Below are positions 21,895-30,194 of a stretch of 49,213 nt of DNA, in pieces (the first letter of the stretch is position 1; the number at the start of each line of letters is the position of its first letter). The position numbers were made by a program, and so were the translations under genes. The stretch is from Cristatella mucedo (taxonomy: Eukaryota > Bryozoa > Phylactolaemata > Cristatellidae). The stretch spans positions 1-49,213 of the forward strand of contig WPIO01000423.1 in the NCBI GenBank assembly GCA_009760855.2. Reading direction: 5' to 3'. The notes under the pieces are model-generated. The model searched no databases. It saw only the letters and a program-made list of their open reading frames with translations, and was not told where the DNA came from.

Positions 21895-22197
21895 GGTCTA
21901 CTACAGCCTGCCGGCGGCGGCTGTAGTGTGCAGCCTCTCTTGAATAACCGGTTCCCATTCCTTAAGAGCTACTGTACGAGGTACGAATATGGCGGGGGTG
22001 GAAATGAGCTCTACGCGTTTGTGGCTTATCCGCGAAATTTAGCAGCATTCAGCACGCGAACGGACTTGAAAGGGGATGTCGAGTTTTGCTCGTTCACTGG
22101 TCCGTACAGCTACGCTGCGATCCATCCATTCGCTAGACGCAAAGGTGAATGCGACGCTCTCGTGGCGAAGGCATATTACGACAGGGAACCGTGTTAA
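21895..22197 (+). CDS. Candidate coding segment, unknown
   Basis: An open frame just outside the fold-back element (ending TAA at 22,197) contains ELYAFVAYPRNLAAFSTRTD, DVEFCSFTGPYSYAAIHPFA and ALVAKAYYDREPC. Composition is protein-like. It could be a 3' exon of the gene whose donor exon lies at 18,441. No acceptor is certain and no family is recognised. Confidence 0.3.
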   Translation, partial: GLLQPAGGGCSVQPLLNNRFPFLKSYCTRYEYGGGGNELYAFVAYPRNLAAFSTRTDLKGDVEFCSFTGPYSYAAIHPFARRKGECDALVAKAYYDREPC

Positions 22198-22689
22198 GAA
22201 TCTCCTTCGACTAGTTAAGTGCCATTCGGCAGTTGCAACACTCTAGGCGGAGCGAATCGATGAACCTCGCATGGGTGCCGCCCTAAGGTCACAGCGATTC
22301 ACTAGAGGAGCTGAATATTGTGACTGCACGAAGTTCAAATAGAGTTCGCCTATTGCTCGGCGAATAAAATCAATTTCACCACGAATCGCATACGAGTTCC
22401 AGACGAATGGACAGCAAACTATTTGTCATCGCACAGCGGGCGGGTGCTGTAAAATCGATCAAGAGGCAACCATGTGGCGTAAATTTGCAGTTATCTGTAT
22501 TGAGAGCTTGACAAAACGCTGAGAAATTCTGCGGGAAGTTCTGCAGCAGGGCACTGTATAACCCCTAATGATTAGGGTAGCATCGCCCAGCTGTTGTGTA
22601 GTGGATTTGTAATAGGTCTTAATGGTTGTCAGCAGATTGCGGTTTATCGCGGCACTTGCATAATACGCCCGGTAGAAGAATGGGAATAC
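22198..22689. other. No recognisable feature
   Basis: No gene, RNA or repeat identified. Confidence 0.4.
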
Positions 22690-22875
22690 TACATCTAGTC
22701 CCCTGCTACCGCCTGCGGCACATTCTTTCCAGCTGTCCTAAGCTGCTACTTTAACGCTATGCATTATCATAACTGCTCTTCCAACTCAGCCATGCTGCTC
22801 ACTTTCTCTCTGCTGCTTAAAGGGAAGTCTGCTGGCTACTGAATGCCTACCGAAAGCCGCTTAGGCTGAGAGTTC
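22690..22875 (+). mobile_element. CR1/L2-type 3' fragment (copy of 15,085-15,255)
   Basis: TGCTGCTCACTTTCTCTCTG, AAGTCTGCTGGCTACTGAAT and CCGAAAGCCGCTTAGGCTG match 15,170-15,255 closely. A stop replaces the open frame here, so this copy is dead. Confidence 0.7.
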
Positions 22876-22970
22876 GCATTACAACGAACCGACGGCGACA
22901 AGTGAGACTTCGGCTAAGTGTGACTTCGACAGCCCAGTTTTGTTAAACCATCTACGGAGCCCCTCGTGTC

Positions 22971-23090
22971 CGTGACAGGACAAAATTTCCCGACCCAAAA
23001 TGTCCCGGACATACTGTCCCTGACAAAATGTCCCAGGAAAAAATGTCCCCATACAAAAATGTCCCGGACAAAATGTCCCCACATTTGATA
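22971..23090 (+). repeat. MULE left terminal inverted repeat
   Basis: Successive AAAATGTCCC modules spaced about 18-20 bp: AATGTCCCGGACATACTGTC, then CCTGACAAAATGTCCC, then CCATACAAAAATGTCCCGGA. Matches 24,988-25,095 inverted at about 85%. Confidence 0.85.
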
Positions 23091-23299
23091 TAAGATTAGT
23101 AATATTAATGTCATTTTGAACAGATTTTATTAAAAGCAAGAGGGAAATCAATGTAAAAGAGTATGAAGTTATATCCATTTATTTGGAGACAGTCTCTTCT
23201 CATACAACATCAATTCTAAGGATTCTAGAAATGTCAGTAAGATACTGCATTCTGACACGGTTGTAGTAATCAGAAACCACGGTGAACAAGGTGAACAAT

Positions 23300-24329
23300 C
23301 TACTTGCTTGTACGTCTGGCGTTTTTTCTCTGTACTTGTCCAAGTTCCAGTTGTCTGAGAAACAGTGCCATGCTGTGTTTTTGTTCCATCGTGATTATCT
23401 TTGATAAGGCAATCGCAGTTGGATGTGCAATTCCAACTGAGTTGTTGAAGCTGTTATGCCATCCTTCGACTACATTATTGCTACGAGGTAGCTTTTTAAG
23501 GACGCGGTCGTATTGGTTCCACAGCGTAAGTTTAAACCTTGGTGGAGTTCTTCTGTTTCGCCTCTGTCTCCCGATAAAATTGTCCCTTATAGCAGTCCAG
23601 AATGACATCCATATTACGATAATCATCATTATCTGTAAGCTCCTCAAAAGCTGCAATGACATTCGCAGTAGGAACAAATGCAAAAGCCATTAGACGCTTT
23701 ACCTTAGTAGTGAATTCAGGATCATCATTGTAAGTGACTGCTAATCCATGCTGTTGCACTTGTCTCCATATGCATTGCCCGAAATGAAACATACAAATCA
23801 CCATTTTTGCATTCGGGAACTTGTCTTTGAAGGCGTTGATAGCAGCCAGCTTGAAGTCCGTAACAATGGATAAAGGTTGGCCAACGTTCGGCAGCGTCGT
23901 TATGTGATTGAGAAATCTACCATATACTGCTTGAGAACGACCCGGCAAGAGAGCATATGCAAATGGGAATATGGAGTTGTTGTGGAATCCATGTAAGGTG
24001 TAAAGCTGATCAAAGCCTTCATGTGTGACACGAAATGTTCCGTCAGCGAACCAATGCTGACACTGTTGCAGAAAATGTAGATCGTCATCCGTAGCAAACA
24101 TGAGCATGTCGTCATCCTCGATTCTTACAAAAAAGGTACTGTCTTGTGTTGTACGACATAAATCATCTCCATCTGCAATACGTCTGGTCTTCAAACGCTG
24201 TCTTCGGACATCGCGTGATAAGGTCTCACGAGCAGGTAGAAGATGGGCGTCGTCAACAGGTACAGCCAGCAGAGCCTGTTGTACAACGCGTATACAGGGT
24301 TCTTCTGTTTCCCGAGCCTGCCTCTTCAT
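23300..24329 (-). pseudogene. MULE transposase, frameshifted
   Basis: This is the DDE transposase of the Mutator superfamily. In the 265-codon frame (24,329 to 23,532): WFADGTFRVTHEGFDQLYTL (first catalytic Asp), LSIVTDFKLAAINAFKDKFP (second Asp), then CMFHFGQCIWRQV with the conserved C..H. The last third continues in another frame (23,683 to 23,300): LPRSNNVVEGWHNSFNN, holding the catalytic Glu in the usual NNxVEGWH setting. The frames switch near 23,545-23,570. Upstream, 24,370-24,440 encodes RYCGVRIHTLNNAI and GKHSHEVTHGK, a FLYWCH-type zinc-finger end, in yet another frame. At least two frameshifts, so not functional. Confidence 0.85.
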
Positions 24330-24779
24330 TTCGCTTCTTGCTTCTTCAACACACGTTTTCCGTGGGTAACTTCATGACTGTGCTTTCCAACTTCCTCAAT
24401 AATAGCATTATTCAGAGTATGAATTCGCACCCCACAGTATCGGTCCTCGCAACGCCTAATTTATTTTCCATCTGCATCATTTCTATGCTTCGTGAATAAG
24501 AATCCTCCGACTACAAGCTTTCTTGTTCCCTTCTGTGACGTTATGAATTTCAGCATCTTCCTTAATTATTTTTCGTCTTTTATTAAACATTCGAATTACA
24601 TTTAGAGTTATATAAATACACCTACTATAACAAACTGTTTTTAGTATAATAACCTTCACTGTAACTTCCACATATTTATACGTTTACAGTGAAACAGAAG
24701 CCATTCATTAGTAAATGTAACTGTAAACTTTGATATTTTATCATTTAAGTTTTCTTATTAATAAGACTATGGCACATGG

Positions 24780-24843
24780 CTTCATTTAAAGAGGCCTTTG
24801 ATTAACTAAAGATGACTTCATTTAAAGAGGCCTTTGATTAACT
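24780..24843. repeat. 28-bp direct repeat inside the MULE
   Basis: CTTCATTTAAAGAGGCCTTT(GATTAACT) occurs twice, 36 bp apart, in the transposase-upstream noncoding part. Confidence 0.9.
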
Positions 24844-24987
24844 GCACATGTATATGTCGAGACTGATGATCACAAGTAATCTCTATTCAGTCTTCATTAA
24901 ATATTAAAACTTTACATGCTACATTTTATTGGTGAAATATCGAAGCCTATTATGTATTATATATTTAAAATAACATGAATATGATTA

Positions 24988-25095
24988 TTTATTGTCACAT
25001 GTGGGGACATTTTGTCCGGGACGTTTTTGTATGAGGACATTTTGTCCTGACACATTTAGTCAGGGACATTATGTCCGGGACATTTGGTCCTAGTA
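24988..25095 (-). repeat. MULE right terminal inverted repeat
   Basis: ATGTGGGGACATTTTGTCCG, then GAGGACATTTTGTCC, ending GGACATTTGGTCCTAGTA; inverted partner of 22,971-23,090. Confidence 0.85.
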
Positions 25096-25173
25096 CCCTC
25101 GTATCTTGGGGTGCTGAAGCGGTCTGCCTTCAGGGTTGGGACCATCGCTAGCGATCGCATACATGAGGTGGGT

Positions 25174-25971
25174 TTATTATACTTTGGAAATTCGCCTAGC
25201 TAAAACTCTTGCCGAACCGGTTCGCTCCACATGCAGTGCTCGTGCCGGTGCGTAATCACGACTACCGGGCCAGCAATAAGCTGTTGCTTTGGGTACTGCT
25301 TTTATTTTTCACTTCGCAGCAACTCTGCAAGGTGCGGTCCAACGGTGGACAAACGCTGGGCCGAGGCTACGGGAATACGAAGTGGGCGGAAGAGGGAGGA
25401 GCTATGAAGGGTAGCACGGCTTCCTACTGGATAAACTAGCTAATGGCACTGTGGAAGTTCAAAGGTGCATATGAGCCGGTGATGGTAAGCTGAAACTCTG
25501 GCTTAGGCTTGACCCCTGAGCATTGGGATAGTTGGGAACAACGGCACACCAAGCCGGCTCCAGCCCTCCCTTGCTCGCAAACCCGGAACTGGGTCATTGC
25601 TGCCTCCTCAGTTTGAGCTTCTTTGGCTTAGCTCAGGCGGCCTCGAGCTGGCTGCTAGATTGAACGAAGTTGTCGGCTGGCAACCCAAGCTGCTGTCCAC
25701 CAAACCTTGTCATGTAGTCGACTCTTCCAGTTATGGTTTATTTGCTAGTGTTGCAATCCTTCTGCATAATGATCTGATTGCTAAAATACTCCTGAACGAT
25801 GGAACCTGCTCCTAACTGGTCGTAATCGAGACTATTTGCTTGGCCTGATGAAACAGACAAAACATAAGCAGACCAAATTCACGATGCTTCGGCTCAGAGG
25901 CTTACGATTAGAAATAACTGTGGCAGTAACTGTGTCCTCCTGGGTGCAAAGTAAGCATATTGCTGCCGGAT
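25174..25971 (+). repeat. Dispersed repeat Z, copy 1
   Basis: About 800 bp, over 90% identical to 28,191-28,994. Both start TTTATTATACTTTGGAAATT and contain the same 76-codon frame (RASNKLLLWVLLLFFTSQQL). The frame differs by both replacement and silent changes, so selection is not evident. In this copy similarity ends at CTGCTGCCGGAT and then host sequence continues. Confidence 0.8.
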
Positions 25972-26449
25972 ACAGCAGGTAGCTAACTTACCCATCGGTT
26001 CGGCCATCCTGCCACAATCAGGCTAGCTGGGTCGAGCGGCTGCAAGGAATTGCTGCCTGCTCCCTCATCACAAAAGGCTGAGCTTGATGGCAGAGCCTGG
26101 ATTTTGATTAGCTATGCAGTGGTAACTTCTGGAACACTGCCTAGAAATCCCATTGGGCATCGCATCAGCTGGGTATTTCCCCAGCGGGCTTGGCCAGTCG
26201 AAGGTTAACCTGGTGGGGGGCAGAAGAGGGAGATTCCCTCACTAGCATTGCCTGCATAGCCGAATCAGTGCTTAAAATATCGACTTTCGTGCTTTCCAGT
26301 GCCAACTTTCCTCCTTCTTAGGGAGTTAGAGCTATCGATTCAATAAACGATGATTTCCGGATAGTCTGACCCACAGTGCCCACCTCTAATAATCGACATT
26401 CATCCTTCGTGTGCCTGGGCCTGCTTATAGTAAGCCTGCTGCTTGCTGA
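25972..26449. other. No recognisable feature
   Basis: Host noncoding sequence; nothing identified. Confidence 0.4.
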
Positions 26450-26555
26450 TGCTACCACCAAACATTTATTAATGTTTTATATTTAGCATCTGTAAAGTGC
26501 CTGGAGTGCTATTCGGTTCTCTAAAGGTACTTTGCGAACGTATTATTATATCCAA
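26450..26555 (+). mobile_element. Retroelement 3' end, plus orientation
   Basis: TAGCATCTGTAAAGTGCCTG, then GGTTCTCTAAAGGTACTTTG and a TATTATTATA tail: same family as 9,935-10,025. Confidence 0.5.
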
Positions 26556-27689
26556 TCTTGGAGGCGAGAGGAATGGTTTGCCAGAACAACAAACTATCAC
26601 CCACAGCAGAATTCGCGTTAGCCTCAACGGTCGTCGTTGTAGATTAGTATGAGAAGACTATAATGAAAAGGTAGATAAATATATAGAAAAGCTTATTCAG
26701 GAAAATGCAGAGACCAAATTAAAGTGAGCGGTTACGTGTGTTGGAGTGGAGGAATAGTGCTAAGCAGCTGGCACCATTATGAGTTTGGCTGTGGATTTCA
26801 TAAACTCACTCTTTGAGTCTTCTGAGCTGGAAAAGAATGAAGCCGTGCCTACAACGCATAAGCCTAATGTGTTCTGCGACGTGCTACGAACGCCTCAAAA
26901 TAACTTGAGCTTATGAGCGTCAGCCATTTTTAATTTGGCCGTGGATTGAACTTACGGTAATGAGAAGAAAAATAAACGTAGGGAGAGCGATCTTAACAGC
27001 TGTTTTTGAATGAGTAAAAACTTATAAACTTGAGTTTGGAGGCTAGTTTCTCCTTGAAGTGATATTCATTTGGTATGTAATGCGATGAATAGTTGCTTAT
27101 ATTTATTGTAGGGTCATCACAGGTCGCATCAGTAAATCTGCTACTGATACTTGGCAGTGGATATTCGCACTAGCGAGCTGTCACGTTCCTTAAAACATAA
27201 ACTTGCAACTAAAAAATATTCTTTTACACATTAAACGTTTATTTTCACTAAAGGTTCGGCTGCTCTTTTCTCAAGATCCATAAAAAGCTGTTTCACATTT
27301 ATCCTGCTCGATTAGAAGTCAAAATCGCACACAGCCATTCCTGTACATTTCGAAAAGAATGCTGGTGCTGCAGCTCCGTGCAACCGAAATTGAGTTCAAC
27401 TTGTCAATAATATTTAAACGATTGAACGGATAAGGTTGTGGTTCTTTCCTGTAAAATGCTTCCCTGAATAAGAAAAGTGTGGGCAGCTTTTAGCCTGTCC
27501 TTCTGCTATACGGTTATTGAGTTCCAGCTAATATGGTGCAACATCAACACTAATCTGGAGCAGGAAGGCAACATTTTAGCTTTCTAATTTGAAAAAAAAA
27601 TTAACAGATGCTAGCTCTTCTTGATGTACATGAAGTACAAAGCGACGTCATTCCACGAAAGACTTGGGCACTCATTTAACGGTAATAAT
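26556..27689. other. Long stretch without recognised feature
   Basis: AT-richer host sequence. I find no open frame with a domain, no RNA gene, and no copy of the repeats seen elsewhere. Confidence 0.4.
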
Positions 27690-28010
27690 AAACACTTAGT
27701 GAAGCTCCCTCAGATAATTCTAATTCTTTCTAGGTGCATATCATTTTCTAAAAAGGAAACACGATCGAATGGTGAGTGAAAATTGTATGCTTGATAAACA
27801 ACATGAATATGAACATGAATGCTCGGGAGCAGACGAACTAAAGCCATGGTCTATCAAGGAATTGAGGCTTTACGAGATACAAGTAAGCGATTAGAATCGG
27901 AAAATTGGGTGGTACGATGCTTAACCTGGTGGGGGAGTAGATCTGATAGGCAGGCTGAAGGCAGAAAATAAAGCGACCTGAAAATGAATAACAGAACCTC
28001 GCATGCATGA
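27690..28010 (-). mobile_element. CR1/L2-type retroelement 3' end
   Basis: GTGAAGCTCCCTCAGATAAT, CGAATGGTGAGTGAAAATTG and GCTTGATAAACAACATGAAT match the family 3' region. The minus frame at 27,838-28,056 includes LQPAYQIYSPTR, an eroded form of the 'AYLSDLL' block. Confidence 0.55.
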
Positions 28011-28014
28011 GGCG

Positions 28015-28190
28015 GGAGCCGTGATGGCACGCACTAGGTAAGGCGGTTGTTTTCACGACCTCGGTCCCGAGGTCGTGGGTTCAATTCCTGCGGTGGGCGA
28101 TCCTTTATCGCCACTGCAAGCAGTGGTGATAGCCGCAAAGGGTCTTCTGTCGCTATACAAAAAGAGGCTGTTTAATCAGCTAGGATTTTA
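28015..28190 (+). mobile_element. tRNA-derived SINE, family A
   Basis: GTGATGGCACGCACTAGGTA (A-box), GGTCGTGGGTTCAATTCCTG (B-box), then GTGGGCGATCCTTTATCGCC and GGCTGTTTAATCAGCT. Best copy of this SINE in the window. Confidence 0.7.
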
Positions 28191-28994
28191 TTTATTATAC
28201 TTTGGAAATTCGCGAGGCTAAAACTCTGTCGAACCGGTTCGCTCCACATGCAGCGCTCGTGCTGGTGCGTAACCACGACTACCGGGCCAGCAATAAGCTG
28301 TTGCTTTGGGTACTGCTTTTATTTTTCACTTCACAGCAACTCTGCAAGGTGCGGTCCAACGGTGGACAAACGCTGGGCCGAGGCTACGGGAATACGAAGT
28401 GGGCGGAAGAGGGAGGAGCTATGAAGGGTAGCACGGCTTCCTACTGGATAAACTAGCTAATGGCGCTGTGGACGTTCAAAGGTGCCTATGAGACGGTAAT
28501 GGTAAGCTGAAACTCTGGTTTAGGCTTGACCCCTGAGCATTGGGATAGTTGGGAACAACGGCACACCAAGCCGGCTCCAGCCCTCCCTTGCTCGAAAACC
28601 CGGAACTGGGTCATTGCTGCCTCCTCAGTTTGAGCTTCTTTGGCTTAGCTCAGGCGGCCTCGAGCACCTAGCTAGCTGCCACATCGAACGAAGTTTCAGG
28701 CTGGCAAATAATGCTGCTGTCCACCAAAGCTGGCAATGTAGTCGGCTCCTCCAGCTATGGTTTATTTGGTAGTGATGCAATCTTTCCGCATAATGATGTA
28801 ATGGCTAGAATACTCTCCATTGATGAAATCTGCTCCTAGCCGGTCCTAATCGATACTCATTGCTTGGCCTGATGTAACCGACAAGACATAAATAGACCGA
28901 ATTCATGAAGCTTACTCTCAGAAGCTTACGATCAGCAATAACTGTGGCAGTAACTGTGCCTTCTGGGTGCAAAGTAAGCCTACTGCTGCCGGAT
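28191..28994 (+). repeat. Dispersed repeat Z, copy 2, cut by the viral junction
   Basis: Matches 25,174-25,971. Similarity stops at CTGCTGCCGGAT (28,994), after which AT-rich viral sequence begins, so this repeat marks the host side of the junction. Confidence 0.8.
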
Positions 28995-29003
28995 GATATC
29001 TAG

Positions 29004-30194
29004 CTTGCAAAGTTATTCCAAATAAAAAAAGTAGAAATTCCTCTCAAAAGTAAAGAAGTAAAGAATAAGCAATGGTCATTTGAGAGAGAAGCAAGAAGAT
29101 TAATGAAAATTGAGGAGAATGGTTGGTTTATGGGCAAAACGTCATCTGACGGTAAGTTTATGGACTATGAGTATGTTGGGTTAGATAGAAGTGAAATAGA
29201 CTTTGATAAAATTTATGATAGAACTGCTGATGGACTTATCAGAGTGATAAGAGGCATACTCGAGAACAAAAAAGATTTAAAAATTGCAATGATTGTATCT
29301 CCAATTCTAGAATCAGAAAACGGCTCTTTCTGCTATCAGCCATTTTCCGGCATCCCTAATGTAAAGATAAATAAGTCTAGTAATATTGAGTCTATTATTA
29401 AAATGCAGTTCGCTTCTTTTAAGGAGAGGATTGAAGAATGGCTAGAGAAAGGATCTAGTTGGAGCCTTGCTGCAATTAATGCTTTATATGCAAAGTTTAC
29501 TCATTTTAGACATCGTTTTGGAGGAAGTTATTTACCTATGCCTAAAGGATTAGAGAAAAAGAGATCAACCTTGAATATAAAGAATGAATCAGATAACTGT
29601 TGTGCATTGTGGTGTGTGCTAAGATTTCTTCATCCTAGAGACAATCATCCAGAGTCAATTGCAGATCTAAATAAGATACTTTTTGAAAAATATAATCATC
29701 TAATTCCTACTTTGACAGACTTGTTTAATGTAAGACCTGGTTATTCTCAAGCGTTAACTGTTTCAGATATACCTACTTTAGCAAAACTATTTGACATTAC
29801 AATAAATGTTTATGAGTATTGCAACAAAGATTTAAGCCCACTTCTTATAGTCGATGAGGAAAATGAGAAACACTTAGATCTTCTATTATACAGCAGCGAA
29901 GATAAGATAGTCTCTCATTATGTAATCATTAAGAATTTTAATGGACTTTGCAGAAGCTCAAAAGGATTTGGCACTCAACTAACTTGTAAGAGATGTATCT
30001 GCAGATTTTATTCTCAAGATAAACTTGAACAACATATTGATGCATGTAAGAAGGGAAATGACGGAAGGTCTAGAATAAAAATGCCTGAGGAAGGAGAAAA
30101 ATGTTACTTTAAGGAATATTCAAAAACATTATGGTGTCCTTTTGTTGCTTATGCAGACTTTGAATGTTTGCTTAGCGATGTTAGAAAAAACTGA
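29004..30194 (+). CDS. polB: PolB N-terminal part: OTU-like protease domain, zinc finger, Exo I (5'-truncated)
   Basis: N-terminal portion of the family B DNA polymerase. The frame is already open at 29,004, right after the host junction, 33 codons before the first ATG (29,103), so the true N-terminus is missing. Counting from that ATG, SDNCCALWCVLRFL (about residues 162-175) and KIVSHYVIIKNF (about 268-279) give the D-x-C and H of an OTU-like cysteine protease, a domain reported at the N end of some Polinton polymerases. CKRCICRFYSQDKLEQHIDA plus the next C (about 299-319) is a C-x2-C/H-x3-C zinc finger. FVAYADFEC (near the end) is Exo motif I. The frame stops at 30,194. The next ORF overlaps in another frame; the switch falls at an A6 run (about 30,183-30,188). 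Confidence 0.85.
   Translation, partial: LAKLFQIKKVEIPLKSKEVKNKQWSFEREARRLMKIEENGWFMGKTSSDGKFMDYEYVGLDRSEIDFDKIYDRTADGLIRVIRGILENKKDLKIAMIVSPILESENGSFCYQPFSGIPNVKINKSSNIESIIKMQFASFKERIEEWLEKGSSWSLAAINALYAKFTHFRHRFGGSYLPMPKGLEKKRSTLNIKNESDNCCALWCVLRFLHPRDNHPESIADLNKILFEKYNHLIPTLTDLFNVRPGYSQALTVSDIPTLAKLFDITINVYEYCNKDLSPLLIVDEENEKHLDLLLYSSEDKIVSHYVIIKNFNGLCRSSKGFGTQLTCKRCICRFYSQDKLEQHIDACKKGNDGRSRIKMPEEGEKCYFKEYSKTLWCPFVAYADFECLLSDVRKN

Larger units (their letters stand above)
22971..25095 (-). mobile_element. Mutator-like element (MULE) with TIRs and target duplication
   Basis: Terminal inverted repeats of about 110 bp (22,971-23,090 and 24,988-25,095) are built from GGACAAAATGTCCC-type units. 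The flanks are CCCTCGTGTC (22,961-22,970) and CCCTCGTATC (25,096-25,105), a 10-bp target duplication with one mismatch; 8-11 bp is normal for MULEs. Inside lies one transposase reading frame on the minus strand, broken by frameshifts, so the copy is full-length but inactive. Confidence 0.85.

Noticed and set aside
25209-28456. Conserved gene in repeat Z (76-84 codon frame)
   Set aside because: Both copies keep the frame, but changes include replacement and silent sites and the flanks are just as similar; recent duplication explains it.
28995-29110. Terminal inverted repeat of the viral element
   Set aside because: I looked for one at the junction; the sequence is already polB coding and does not match inverted sequence near the right edge of the window.
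30178-30194. Programmed frameshift in polB
   Set aside because: An A6 run is present, but I see no clear slippery heptamer with a following structure, and similar breaks occur in many genes; an indel is simpler.
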